Below, in pieces: positions 1 through 8,911 of a stretch of DNA of 64,000 nucleotides. Position numbers and translations under genes: made by a program. The notes under the pieces are model-generated. The model worked only from the letters and a program-made list of their open reading frames with translations, was not told where the DNA came from and did no database searches. Position 1 is the first letter of the stretch; each line of letters starts with the position of its first letter. Source of the stretch: Bacteroidales bacterium UBA5536 (lineage in GTDB: Bacteria > Bacteroidota > Bacteroidia > Bacteroidales > F082); contig DINQ01000010.1 in assembly GCA_002426795.1 (NCBI GenBank), positions 1-64,000 of the forward strand, written 5' to 3'.

Positions 1-807
1 GAGCTTGCGAACACTTCGCCTTTGGCGAAATTTCTTTTGCGTGTGGATGGATGAATAGAGTAAGATGTTGCTGGCTTTCTAAATGATGGTGTCCTGACGA
101 ATAGAAGGCCGCCACGGTTTATGACTCCGCAGCGCTCCGTCATCAACCTCGTGGAATCGATTTGCATAAAACGCTTTTAATAGGGCATTGGGACTTGGGA
201 AGATCATTTAGGAAGGATAAACGCCTGGAAGATTGTCATATGAAAACCGATTCCATGAGCCGTGAAGCGGCGTGGCGGTCTCCCCGAAGTATCTGGATCA
301 TAGCGTCTTCGTAAGAAAACCCAACGCCTTTCTTGCAACGCTATTTACATACCATCTAAATAATGTTGCAAGCATTTTGCAAAAGAAAAAGTTTTTCTAC
401 TTTTATGCTATAGAAAAACCGGCGCCCGCTGGAATGGCTTGCTCGCTCGCAGCAGCCAGGGAAAAGGAAGGAATTTAGTGGTGTGCCATCCACAGGCTCT
501 CGGATGGCAAAAGAAATGGTGTCGCGCAAGCTACTCGAATATTAGTATGAACAAATAAATTACATGAAGATGACACGTTTTTTAATATTTGAAAGCCACA
601 GAATTGGGCTCCATCGAATCAGTTAAAGGTGTATATATTTATCAGTACAAGGGTTATATATTCAATATTGATTATACATAAACCTTGGCACCAATAGCGA
701 AGAATGAAACAAACTTACGTTTTTAGAATAATAGATTTTCCTTTTAAACATGTATTTGTATAAATAATTGATAATTTTATTCACAGACTTCTTTATAAAA
801 TAACTAA
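1..807. other. Non-coding, repeat-like left end
   Basis: No convincing gene is seen here. A short frame at 272-478 has no recognisable product and an unlikely composition. Two inverted repeats stand out. One is an imperfect hairpin at 112-154 (CCACGG...TATGAC pairing with GTCAT...CGTGG). The other is a perfect 8-bp stem, TGCCATCC at 484-491 with GGATGGCA at 502-509. The stretch from about 520 to 807 is AT-rich and must hold the promoter of the gene starting at 808, but I see no clean TAnnTTTG element. Confidence 0.5.
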
Positions 808-2754
808 ATGAAACAACGTATTAAATATTTGATTGTATTAGTATTATTTATTTCTAACGCAATCCATGCTCAAAATTATTGTTTCAAGGCAATACCTAAT
901 TGGGTTAAATTGATTGATACTCCAGATGATTCTGCTATCTCAAAATATGACATAACATCAGGATTTTATTTAAAACTAGTCGATTACCAGGTGAATCTTG
1001 AAGAAAATGCATTTTTTTATCACGAAATAAGAAATGTCATTTCGTATAGTGGAATTACCAATGCATCGCAGTTACTTGTAACCTACGACTCTTCTTACCA
1101 ACATCTTCAAATTCATCATCTTTTCATTTGGCGTAAAGGTAAAAAAATTGACCGCACAAATGATTTAAGCTTTGAAGTAGTGAATAATGAATATACTCTT
1201 CAGCAAGGAATTTATACTGGTGCTATATCTGTTTACGATAATTTGAACGATATTAGGAAAGATGACCTCATTGATTTTGCATATACATTGATTGGAAATA
1301 ATCCAATTTTCGGTGAAGATAAATATCTTTTTATTCCATTAGCAGCATTGAACCCTATTGATTTATTTACCGTGCGCGTTTTTTATTCCAAAGAAAAAGA
1401 TTATAGTTACAAATGTGTTGATTGTGATAGCTTAAAAATAACAGATGAGATAATTGATAATTACCGGAATATTGAAATTAGTTACTCAAATTTAAAGCCT
1501 ATTAAACTGGAAGATAATATTCCCTCGTGGTTAACACCCTATCCATACTTTACCCTGAGCAGTTATAAATCATGGAAAGACGTGAATGAATGGGCTCAAA
1601 ATGTTTTCTCTTTAGCAAATAAACCTGAGCTTGACGATGTATATGAAGAGGTTTTTTCGGGAAATGAAACAACAGAGCAGAAAATATCTAAGTTGATTGA
1701 TTACGTGCAAGATGATATTCGTTACATGGGTATTGAATCGGGCATTGGAAGTATTAAACCTTTTTCACCAGAACAGGTAGTGAAACAGCGTTTTGGAGAC
1801 TGTAAAGATAAATCACTGTTACTGGTTTGGTTATTAAAGAATATTGGGATAGAAAAGGCTTATCCTGCATTGGTCAATACTGTTACACAAAGTGAAGTTG
1901 ATAAATCTTTGGTCAGCAATCAGATTTTTAATCATTGTATTGTTACTTATGATTATAACAATCATACGTTTTGGGTAGATCCGACCATTGCAATGCAAGG
2001 AGGCGATTATAAAGATCTTTATACTTACAACTATGGCAAGGCACTTGTTGTAGGACTGCCTGCTGACACATTACAGTCATTGTCCGTGAAAAACAAAGAG
2101 GGTATGACAAATTATATTGATAAGTATTCTTTTAAATCATTTACTGAACCCGGAAAACTACTGATTACATCGGAACGCATTGGTTTTGAAGCTGATATAC
2201 GGAGGTTGTCAATGGAATACTATTCAGTTAATGATGTATCGGATGGACTGAGCGATGAATTAAAGAAGCAGTTTCCAATTGTAAATAAAACCAGTGAAGT
2301 AAAAATTGATGATGATATGAAGGCCAATACATTTACTATGACTTATAATTATGATGTTGGTGGAATGTGGCAAGATGGTGATAATACAAATCCACCAGCA
2401 AAAGGTTTTTGGCTTTTTAGATTTGAGCCGCAAACTTTATATCAGTATATAAATACATCGGTTTGTGAAGCAAGGAAATATGATTTTGCCTTATCCTATC
2501 CTCAAAATGTTCATTATCGCATTATTTTCGATTTTCCGAAAGATATGCTGGTAGACGATTATTTTAAAACCTACGATAATGAAGCTTTCTACTTTGAAGA
2601 AAAAGTAGAACAGTTAAATAGTCATTCATTACACATTAATTATACTTTTATAACTAAGAAAAATTATATTAAAGCAGCTCTATATAAGGAAGTATGCGAA
2701 CAAAAAAATGAAATAGTTAAAAAACTACCTATAGTTATTTATTTTCCCAAATAA
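808..2754 (+). CDS. DUF3857 / transglutaminase-like exported protein
   Basis: A 648-residue exported protein with an N-terminal signal peptide ending near the AQ at residues 21-22. An N-terminal beta-rich part resembles DUF3857 (about 50-230). A transglutaminase-like core follows (about 290-400) in which a Cys-His-Asp triad can be seen: C332 in FGDCKDKS, H376 in NHCIV and D391 in WVDPT. The intact triad means a papain-like fold that could be active, but substrates of this Bacteroidota family are not established. It is followed after 9 bases by a MORN-repeat gene, suggesting an operon. Codon use is strongly AT-biased compared with genes right of 8,900. Confidence 0.8.
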   Translation: MKQRIKYLIVLVLFISNAIHAQNYCFKAIPNWVKLIDTPDDSAISKYDITSGFYLKLVDYQVNLEENAFFYHEIRNVISYSGITNASQLLVTYDSSYQHLQIHHLFIWRKGKKIDRTNDLSFEVVNNEYTLQQGIYTGAISVYDNLNDIRKDDLIDFAYTLIGNNPIFGEDKYLFIPLAALNPIDLFTVRVFYSKEKDYSYKCVDCDSLKITDEIIDNYRNIEISYSNLKPIKLEDNIPSWLTPYPYFTLSSYKSWKDVNEWAQNVFSLANKPELDDVYEEVFSGNETTEQKISKLIDYVQDDIRYMGIESGIGSIKPFSPEQVVKQRFGDCKDKSLLLVWLLKNIGIEKAYPALVNTVTQSEVDKSLVSNQIFNHCIVTYDYNNHTFWVDPTIAMQGGDYKDLYTYNYGKALVVGLPADTLQSLSVKNKEGMTNYIDKYSFKSFTEPGKLLITSERIGFEADIRRLSMEYYSVNDVSDGLSDELKKQFPIVNKTSEVKIDDDMKANTFTMTYNYDVGGMWQDGDNTNPPAKGFWLFRFEPQTLYQYINTSVCEARKYDFALSYPQNVHYRIIFDFPKDMLVDDYFKTYDNEAFYFEEKVEQLNSHSLHINYTFITKKNYIKAALYKEVCEQKNEIVKKLPIVIYFPK

Positions 2755-2763
2755 ATTATCATT

Positions 2764-3609
2764 ATGAAATTATACTTTTTTCTTTTGGTCATTATTATTA
2801 CAATGCCTAAGACACTTTTCTCTCAAGATACCCTTGTTATATATTTTGATAAAGATTGGAATAAAATATCAAATAAAGATGTTGCCGTCTATTATCGAAA
2901 AGCATTTATAGATAGTAACGAGACTTGGATTGTAAATGACTATTATATGAATAAGCAAATTCAAATGACTGGCTCATATAAATCCAAAAAACTTAAAACT
3001 AGGCAAGGTCATTTCATATATTATTATGAGAATGGCAAGCTGGAATCAGAAGGCCTTTATTTAAATGATAAAAATGAAGGGAAATGGACTTATTGGCATG
3101 AGAATGGGAAAATAGAATCTGAAGGCAAGTATTCAAATGGTAATTATGAAGGAGATTGGATTTATTACTATGATAATGGAGAAAAAAAAGCGAAGGGAAT
3201 CTATATTGCTGACCTTGCAGAAGGTATATGGGAATATTGGCATGAAAGTGGTGAAAAAAAGGCGGAAGGAAAATTTTATAATGATAATAAGGAAGGAATT
3301 TGGAATTATTGGTATACCAACGGACAATTAAAAAATGTGGAAACCTATGTTAAAGGAGAAATCACCTCTAATATTGGTTATTTTGAAAATGGAAAAATTA
3401 ACTATAAAGGAGATTACATAAAAGGGGTAAAACAAGGTGAATGGACTTATTGGAACGTTGATGGCAGAGTTTTTTTTAAAGGTGCTTATACTAACGGAAA
3501 TCAAGATGGCGAATGGATTCGATATTTCCCAGAAGGAGATGTGAAAATATTTTACGTTGATGGGGTTCCACAAGGTAAAACTTTAGGAGGTATGGTGATA
3601 AGAAAATAA
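2764..3609 (+). CDS. MORN-repeat (YwqK-like) exported protein
   Basis: A 281-residue protein with a signal peptide (about 1-20) followed by roughly eight degenerate 22-24 residue repeats of the pattern Y-x-N-G-x-x-x-x-E-G-x-W-x-Y-W, typical of the MORN_2 / YwqK antitoxin-like family. These repeats form an elongated beta structure in related proteins; the function here is unknown and a toxin-antitoxin role should not be assumed. It lies 9 bases after the transglutaminase-like gene and probably shares its transcript. The gene is AT-rich with many AAA, GAA and ATT codons, like its neighbour. Confidence 0.75.
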   Translation: MKLYFFLLVIIITMPKTLFSQDTLVIYFDKDWNKISNKDVAVYYRKAFIDSNETWIVNDYYMNKQIQMTGSYKSKKLKTRQGHFIYYYENGKLESEGLYLNDKNEGKWTYWHENGKIESEGKYSNGNYEGDWIYYYDNGEKKAKGIYIADLAEGIWEYWHESGEKKAEGKFYNDNKEGIWNYWYTNGQLKNVETYVKGEITSNIGYFENGKINYKGDYIKGVKQGEWTYWNVDGRVFFKGAYTNGNQDGEWIRYFPEGDVKIFYVDGVPQGKTLGGMVIRK

Positions 3610-3982
3610 ATTAAATGAGTATCGGCATTAATAAATATAATTTCGTATCTAATCGAAAATCAATTATTTACCCCTACCGATAGCGATCGGCAGGGGCAAA
3701 CGAAGAAGATCATTGACTTTGTATGCATGTTTCCTGATACTCATAATAATTTATTGTATTGAATAGGTTTTATTTGTCGTTTTTTTCTAATGTAATTAAA
3801 TAAATAATAATAAGTAAAATGTGGATAATTAATAAGGGTTTCAGAGGTTTTCGAGCAGCATAATCCGCATCAATTTCGTGCGGTAACTTGATAGGTTGGA
3901 AGTCCGCAATCAATTACGAGACCATACACTCAAAGTTAGCGATCATTGAAGCCAAGAAGCATACTAAAAACGATTTAACTTT
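3610..3982. other. Intergenic stretch with palindrome
   Basis: No gene is seen. The stretch contains a near-perfect palindrome at 3671-3696 (listed separately). Near 3901 it has a GTAACTTGATAGG string that is nearly repeated (GTAACTTGACAGG) in the inverted-repeat element at 5111-5240. The sharing of this 13-mer suggests that the two flanks of the beta-lactamase-like gene are related, though no long stem is evident on this side. Confidence 0.4.
3671..3696. repeat. 26-bp imperfect palindrome
   Basis: Arms CCCCTACCGAT and ATCGGCAGGGG flank a short AGCG centre; only one position is mismatched. It lies 60 bases past the MORN gene. It could act as a terminator-like hairpin, but no T run follows, or be a REP-type dispersed repeat. 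A single copy is seen in this window. Confidence 0.6.
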
Positions 3983-5089
3983 ATGAAAAAACAAAGTCCA
4001 TTGTCAAACTATTTTAAGTTATTAAATATACAGATATTGCTAGTTTCATTACTATTATTGACAAGTTGCAGTAAAGATGAAAACCCGACATTACCGAATC
4101 CTGATACTTCAATGTATTTTCCTGTAAATTCAGGCACAGAATGGGAAACAACATCTGTTTCAGAATTAGGTTGGAATAAAAATGCAATTCAGCCTTTAAA
4201 AGATTTTCTTGTCCAAAAGAATACAAAATCATTTATGATACTTGTGAATGGGAGAATAGTTATGGAAGAATATTTTAATGGACATACGGCTTCTACCGAG
4301 TGGGAGTGGAACAGTGCAGGCAAAACTTTGGTAGCTGCAACAACGGGAATTGCCCAACAGGAAAGTTTATTGAATTTAAACAATAAAGCATCAGATTATT
4401 TGGGAACGGAATGGTCCAATATGCCATTGGAAAAGGAAAATCTGATAACAGTAAGACATTTGTTGACAATGACCTCTGGAATTGACGACTCAAAACAATA
4501 TGTGATAAAATCTAATCTCACTTATGTTGCAGATGCTGGAACAAGGTGGGCTTATGGCAATGTTTTCCAAAAACTTATAGATATAGTTTCCGAAGCGAGC
4601 AATAAAGATTTTGAAACTTATTTCAACGAAAAACTGAAATACAAAATCGGAATGGATGGCTATTGGAATTTCGGGACAATTTTCACCATATACTATAGCA
4701 CAACAAGAAGTATGGCAAGATTTGGAATATTAGCACTTAACAAAGGAAAATGGAATAATGAACGGATAATAAATGAAACTTTTTCGAATGAGAGTATAAC
4801 TTCTTCACAAATTATTAATCCTTCGTATGGATACTTATGGTGGTTAAATGGAAAAACAAAGTTTATGATACCGGGTGAGCAAACCGTTTACTCTGGATTT
4901 TTAGTTCCCAATGCACCAGCGGATATGTACGCAGCAATGGGTGCAAAAGACCAGCGGATATATGTTATACCAAGCAAAAAAATGGTCATCGTAAGAATGG
5001 GAAATGCCTCTGACCCAAACAACCCAAATTTTGCAGTGTCTGGTTTTGATAATGCGCTTTGGGAGAAAATCAATGCAGTGGTGAACTAA
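3983..5089 (+). CDS. Beta-lactamase-family serine hydrolase lipoprotein
   Basis: A 368-residue serine hydrolase of the class C beta-lactamase / esterase family (Pfam Beta-lactamase). The lipobox LLTSC puts the lipidated Cys at residue 29. The catalytic SxxK motif is S111-A-G-K114 and the second motif YGN lies at 191-193. The usual third motif (K/H-T/x-G) is replaced by an MGAKDQ stretch, which is common in hydrolase rather than true beta-lactamase members. Envelope esterase or peptidase activity is more likely than antibiotic resistance. It stands alone, flanked by non-coding sequences with inverted repeats, and is AT-rich. Confidence 0.8.
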   Translation: MKKQSPLSNYFKLLNIQILLVSLLLLTSCSKDENPTLPNPDTSMYFPVNSGTEWETTSVSELGWNKNAIQPLKDFLVQKNTKSFMILVNGRIVMEEYFNGHTASTEWEWNSAGKTLVAATTGIAQQESLLNLNNKASDYLGTEWSNMPLEKENLITVRHLLTMTSGIDDSKQYVIKSNLTYVADAGTRWAYGNVFQKLIDIVSEASNKDFETYFNEKLKYKIGMDGYWNFGTIFTIYYSTTRSMARFGILALNKGKWNNERIINETFSNESITSSQIINPSYGYLWWLNGKTKFMIPGEQTVYSGFLVPNAPADMYAAMGAKDQRIYVIPSKKMVIVRMGNASDPNNPNFAVSGFDNALWEKINAVVN

Positions 5090-5110
5090 TTGAAATAAAT
5101 AACAACAAAT

Positions 5111-5240
5111 CCTAACAATGTTTAAAAATAATAGCCGGGACAGTAGTAAATTCAGGTGTTGTAGCCAGCTTCAACTTTCTTGTAACTTGACAGGAAAGCC
5201 GCCCGCAGTCGGCTACTATTCTTATGCTTACCGTTATGTG
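5111..5240 (+). repeat. Long inverted repeat with attC-like architecture
   Basis: The element begins CCTAACAATG and ends CCGTTATGTG, so TAAC (5113-5116) faces GTTA (5233-5236) as the outer cores do in integron attC sites. Inside, TAAAAATAATAGCCG (5123-5137) pairs with CGGCTACTATTCTTA (5210-5224) at 13 of 15 positions. It lies directly after one complete gene and just before the next, as in cassette arrays. No integrase is present, and the outer core does not fit the GTTRRRY consensus exactly. An ordinary intergenic hairpin remains possible. Confidence 0.4.
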
Positions 5241-5270
5241 CAACCTTGACCGAACGATGATGCAACCACT

Positions 5271-6149
5271 ATGAGCAAAGAAATTAAAAAGTATACTTTT
5301 TCAAAAAAAACAGAAGTTCAAATTGAAGTTGTTCCATTAAGTACATTGACGACTGACAAGCGGCTTCATTTAATAAACCCTCACAGAACAACTTTTTACC
5401 ACATCTTTTTATTCAAAAATTGCCAACCCATACACCTGGTTGACTTTAAGCCTATTCAGGTAAAGCCAAACTCTATTCTTTTTATTGACAGAGAAAGAGT
5501 ACATCAGTTTGACCAACTTTTTAGTTATGAAGGTGAAGTTTTAATCTTTACAGACGACTTCTTTTGTCAGAATGAAAACGACATAAAGTTTCTTAAAGGT
5601 TCAACTTTATTTAATGATTTACAGGATAATTGTCTGCTGACTTTTACAAAATCAATTTTTCAAAAACTGCAAAATATTAATCAGGAAATAGATGAAGAAC
5701 TACAGCATTTTGACAGCAATTCAAGCCCCACGATTCTAAAAAATCTGCTTCAAAATTTTCTGCTATTAGCCGAAAGAGAAAAAAGAAAAGACAATAATTT
5801 CCAAAACGAAAAAAATATTGATTTTGAATACACTACGTTGTTCAAAGACCTTTTGGAAAAGAATTATAAAACAAAGAAAAATGTAGGATTTTATGCCACC
5901 CAATTGGCCATTTCTGAAAGACGCTTGGGACAAGCTACTAATCAATTTTTGGGTAAACTGCCGAAACAAATGATAAATGAACGAATAATATTGGAAGCAA
6001 AAAGACTTCTTGTGTATGGCAATTTTTCCATCAAAGAAATTGCTTACGATTTAGGATTTGAGGAACCTACCAACTTTATAAAATACTTCAAGAAACAAAC
6101 GGCTCAAACGCCCATAGAGTTCAGAGAGCAGCAGCTCAATAAAGCCTAA
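5271..6149 (+). CDS. AraC-family transcriptional regulator
   Basis: A 292-residue regulator. The N-terminal half (about 1-150) is a cupin-like sensing region including the stretch VKPNSILFIDRERVHQF. The C-terminal 95 residues form the double helix-turn-helix of AraC proteins; the second helix pair is marked by IKEIAYDLGFEEPTNFIKYF. It has no membrane segment. It precedes the SnoaL/membrane/ABM gene set on the same strand by 107 bases and may control it; this is inferred from position only. Confidence 0.88.
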   Translation: MSKEIKKYTFSKKTEVQIEVVPLSTLTTDKRLHLINPHRTTFYHIFLFKNCQPIHLVDFKPIQVKPNSILFIDRERVHQFDQLFSYEGEVLIFTDDFFCQNENDIKFLKGSTLFNDLQDNCLLTFTKSIFQKLQNINQEIDEELQHFDSNSSPTILKNLLQNFLLLAEREKRKDNNFQNEKNIDFEYTTLFKDLLEKNYKTKKNVGFYATQLAISERRLGQATNQFLGKLPKQMINERIILEAKRLLVYGNFSIKEIAYDLGFEEPTNFIKYFKKQTAQTPIEFREQQLNKA

Positions 6150-6158
6150 AAAGCCTAA

Positions 6159-6200
6159 GCAGAAAAGTATCATAAAAACGCAGGTTTTAACCTTTTCTGC
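6159..6200. repeat. Inverted repeat after the AraC gene
   Basis: GCAGAAAAG (6159-6167) and CTTTTCTGC (6192-6200) form a perfect 9-bp stem with a 24-base loop, starting 10 bases after the AraC stop codon. The pyrimidine-rich bases that follow could make it a weak terminator, or it may be part of the promoter region of the gene at 6257. Confidence 0.4.
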
Positions 6201-6256
6201 CCTTTTACTTCATCACACTTTTGTTCCATCATTTTAACCAATAAAATTTTTATGAG

Positions 6257-6667
6257 ATGGACAAGAATAGAGAAGCGCTAATTACCTTTTATCGCACAGC
6301 ATTAACCGTAAATGCAGAAACTACACCCGCAGAGGTCTTAAACAATGTACTAGCCGACAATTTTGTTTCTAATGGTTCAGTAGAAAGTAAAACCAAAGAG
6401 CAATTAATTGGGCAAGTTGGATTTTTTTGGAAATTGATTCCTGATTTAAAATGGGAACCACAAGAATTGCTCAACGATGGCGATAAATACATTGTAAGAA
6501 GTAAAGCATCAGGAACACCAAACGGTGATTTTATGGGTTTGCCTACCGATGGCACAAAATCTTTTCAGATAATGACTATTGACATTCACAAAATTGTAGA
6601 TGGAAAAATTGTGGAAGTGCATCATTTGGAAGACTGGGGAACAGCAATGAAACAATTGAAAGGATAA
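6257..6667 (+). CDS. SnoaL-like / ester cyclase-type protein
   Basis: A 136-residue NTF2-fold protein matching the SnoaL-like ester cyclase pattern: an N-terminal helix pair, then W-x-L-I-P-D-L-K-W, then a segment with GTPNGDFMGLPTDGTK, and an I-D-I-H-K-I...H-L-E-D-W end. Such proteins bind small hydrophobic ligands; many are not enzymes of polyketide synthesis. It is the first of three closely spaced genes (24 and 8 bases apart) downstream of an AraC regulator. Confidence 0.75.
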   Translation: MDKNREALITFYRTALTVNAETTPAEVLNNVLADNFVSNGSVESKTKEQLIGQVGFFWKLIPDLKWEPQELLNDGDKYIVRSKASGTPNGDFMGLPTDGTKSFQIMTIDIHKIVDGKIVEVHHLEDWGTAMKQLKG

Positions 6668-6691
6668 ATTAAACTTCAAAATTTTCAGAAA

Positions 6692-7102
6692 ATGGATTCA
6701 AAAGCATTAGTCCCAAAGTGGACAAGAATAGTTGTAGGGCTATTGGCAGTCGCCAATGTAGCTTTTGGTGCTTCAAATTATTTCAAGTCTGATTCACTTT
6801 TTCAGAATAGCACTATCGGAATTGATTTGGCAAGCACCGCCGCAAAATTTTCCAGTTATGAATTCGGTGCCAGAAATCTGGCTATAGGCATCGCACTCCT
6901 CATAGTAGCCACCGTTGGTGTGCCCGAAACCATTGCCATTGTTACCATTATCAGAGCCTTGATAGAATTGCAAAGCATCATTATCGCTTTGTTGGCAGGT
7001 ACTTTTGGCGTTGGGACTATCGTAGCAATAGTGATGTTAGGTGTAGAATTATTTGTGGTAAAAACGATGTTTGGCATTGTTGCCAAACGTGACGGCAAAT
7101 AA
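6692..7102 (+). CDS. Small four-helix membrane protein
   Basis: A 136-residue protein with about four hydrophobic segments (around 12-28, 60-80, 84-105 and 106-125) and a basic C-terminus. It resembles small DUF4267-type membrane proteins, but I cannot name the family with certainty. It starts 24 bases after the SnoaL-like gene and ends 8 bases before the ABM-like gene, so the three are probably co-transcribed. Its function is unknown. Confidence 0.65.
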   Translation: MDSKALVPKWTRIVVGLLAVANVAFGASNYFKSDSLFQNSTIGIDLASTAAKFSSYEFGARNLAIGIALLIVATVGVPETIAIVTIIRALIELQSIIIALLAGTFGVGTIVAIVMLGVELFVVKTMFGIVAKRDGK

Positions 7103-7110
7103 ACTGAACT

Positions 7111-7731
7111 ATGGAATTTGTCGGTATCGCAAAATTTAAAATCAAGCCTGAATATTCGGACGAACAATTGTGTTTGGCAGAAAAGGACATCCGAAAAGCA
7201 TTGGCAGAACAAGAAGGATTTTTGTATAGAGAATTGGGCAAATTTCCGGATGGATATTGGATAGTAAGCATTCATTGGACGTCAAAAGAAGCAGGTTCGA
7301 AATGGGCAGAAAATTCAAAGAAAAATGAGTCTGTACAGCATCAACAACAAATGATAGATTTCGCTACGATGCGTATGGAATTTTATAAAAAAAGATTCTT
7401 AATTAATCTTCCAAAAATAAATAAAATGGACAAAGTAGTTTTTGTAGAAATCGGTAAAATGAAGCTCAAAGCGGGCGTTACTGATGAGCAATTCATTGAA
7501 ATTGAACGAAAAACTCGCAATGGAAAAATCAATCAACAACCAGGATTTATCAGCCGTGAATTTGGCAAAGATACCGATGGTTATTGGTATTTTAGAATTT
7601 GTTGGATAAGTAAGGAAGCTGGATATGCTTGGACACCCATTTTTCAACAAGACCCAAATGGACAAGCTATGATGAATGCTCTTGATTTTAGTACTGTAAG
7701 ACAGGAACATTATACAGTGGTAAATCCTTAG
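7111..7731 (+). CDS. Tandem ABM-like (dimeric alpha/beta barrel) protein
   Basis: A 206-residue protein made of two similar halves (about 1-100 and 106-206). Each has the pattern F-V-x-I-x-K-x-K...G-F-x-x-R-E-x-G-K-x-x-D-G-Y-W...W-x-S-K-E-A-G...D-F-x-T-x-R, matching an antibiotic-biosynthesis-monooxygenase-like ferredoxin-like fold. Single-domain relatives dimerise; here the two halves could form the dimer within one chain. The substrate is unknown. It is the last gene of the SnoaL/membrane/ABM set. Confidence 0.7.
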   Translation: MEFVGIAKFKIKPEYSDEQLCLAEKDIRKALAEQEGFLYRELGKFPDGYWIVSIHWTSKEAGSKWAENSKKNESVQHQQQMIDFATMRMEFYKKRFLINLPKINKMDKVVFVEIGKMKLKAGVTDEQFIEIERKTRNGKINQQPGFISREFGKDTDGYWYFRICWISKEAGYAWTPIFQQDPNGQAMMNALDFSTVRQEHYTVVNP

Positions 7732-8293
7732 AACAAAGCACAGGGCATAATAATTAGGAGCTCATGTGGCACGAAGTGCCCTTCCTTTAATTGTCGGAAG
7801 AACTCCCGGTTGAACTATATTTCGACAGGCTCAATGCAGGGAATCCCCAACCCGGGCATGAGGTTATGGAAATTGCATGAGGGATTTTGAAGGGAATGTG
7901 ATGTGAGACAACAGATGAATGCCAACAAACCAGAACGTTCTTTGACCTGAAAACTTTCGGGGTTGGTAGTATTTTGGGCGTCGGAGAGCATATAAACGTA
8001 ATTTATCAACTAAAAGTATACAGTAAAATGGATATGGATATAATTTCAACACCCAACTGGCACCTCCGGGCCATTCTAGATGCAATCGGTGTCCGCAAAG
8101 TCTGTTTTTGGTTTCACTTTTTTTTGCTCACCTAGCAAAAACAATGAATCTTCGATTATTCGCACAGATGTTGGTTTCACAGCTTTTTTGTTTTGCATAG
8201 GGGTGTTCAGGATACTGAATCGCATCTCGGATGGCCGGGGGCACCAGCAATGGGAGAATGATTATCTTCATCAGGAGAGGCTATTTTATGGAT
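7732..8293. other. Intergenic stretch without a gene
   Basis: No open frame here has a credible protein. A small perfect hairpin, GGCAC-GAA-GTGCC, lies at 7768-7780 shortly after the ABM-like gene. A TTCGACAGGCTCAATG string, of a kind often seen as dispersed intergenic repeats in Bacteroidota, lies near 7831. The rest looks like degraded sequence. Confidence 0.4.
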
Positions 8294-8710
8294 TTATTTT
8301 TTAATTCCGTCAACATTGTGTTCAAGAAAGCCTCCTTGACCTCCCCACTTAAAATTTAGGTACACTTTGTTAAAACCTTCAAAATCCCCACTTCCAGAAC
8401 CTCCAGAGCTACCAGTTGGAAAACCTCTTAATTCTCCAGCTTCACTTAACTTTAGAATAATTGAAGTGTTTTCTAAATAATGGATGTTAATTTCATCTTT
8501 ATTATTTCCCTTACTTATTAGCCCAGTATAATTGATAGTATCCCTTACAAATTGTGGAATACTATCAACATTAAGCTTTGTTACTTGTACGACAAATATC
8601 CAATTGCCAGTATATTTCTCTCTATAATCATCTTTTTTACAGCTGGTTATAAGGATTAATGCTGCAAATAATGAAAAAAAACAACTTTTTATTCTAAGCA
8701 TTCGACTCAT
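8294..8710 (-). CDS. Small lipoprotein of unknown function
   Basis: A 138-residue protein with a lipobox LITSC (lipidated Cys at 24). It is followed by a beta-rich region and a Gly/Ser-rich stretch (GSSGGSGSGD, around 99-108). The pattern W-I-F-V-V-Q-V near the start is reminiscent of lipocalin-like Bacteroidota lipoproteins, but I do not recognise the family. It is AT-rich like the genes to its left and forms the right end of the low-GC segment. Confidence 0.6.
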   Translation of the reverse strand: MSRMLRIKSCFFSLFAALILITSCKKDDYREKYTGNWIFVVQVTKLNVDSIPQFVRDTINYTGLISKGNNKDEINIHYLENTSIILKLSEAGELRGFPTGSSGGSGSGDFEGFNKVYLNFKWGGQGGFLEHNVDGIKK

Positions 8711-8881
8711 ATATCAAAAATAGTGAATTTTATAAATGAATATACTTCCAATATTTATAGGATTTTGTGTTTACAAGAGAATTTTCCGGAAACGGATTAT
8801 AGAACCGCTCCAGCCACAGTCAAATTGACGCCTGGGTTCTAAAACAGCAAAGTTGATGTGACTTTTGCCTCAAATATTTAG

Positions 8882-8889
8882 TAGTTTTG
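8882..8889 (+). promoter_or_regulatory. -7 promoter element for M48 gene
   Basis: TAGTTTTG matches the Bacteroidota TAnnTTTG element and sits 22 bases before the ATG at 8912. A TTTG at 8864-8867 could be the -33 box, but the 14-base spacing is shorter than usual. Confidence 0.5.
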
Positions 8890-8911
8890 TGATCTCAAAA
8901 CACCTTGAATC

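Noticed and set aside
272..478. 68-codon open frame at the left end
   Set aside because: No recognisable domain, no ribosome-binding context or promoter, and it lies in a repeat-like low-coding stretch.
484..509. Terminator at the 8-bp stem
   Set aside because: No T run follows the stem and no upstream gene needs it.
2764..3609. Antitoxin of a toxin-antitoxin pair (YwqK name)
   Set aside because: The MORN_2 repeats match, but no toxin is adjacent and the protein has a signal peptide, so the label antitoxin is not supported.
3983..5089. Antibiotic-resistance beta-lactamase
   Set aside because: SxxK and YxN are present but the third motif differs, and the lipoprotein belongs to the broad serine-hydrolase family; resistance cannot be claimed.
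8080..8304. 74-codon open frame on the plus strand
   Set aside because: Composition is unlike a protein, there is no homology I recognise, and it overlaps the 3' end of the lipoprotein gene on the other strand.
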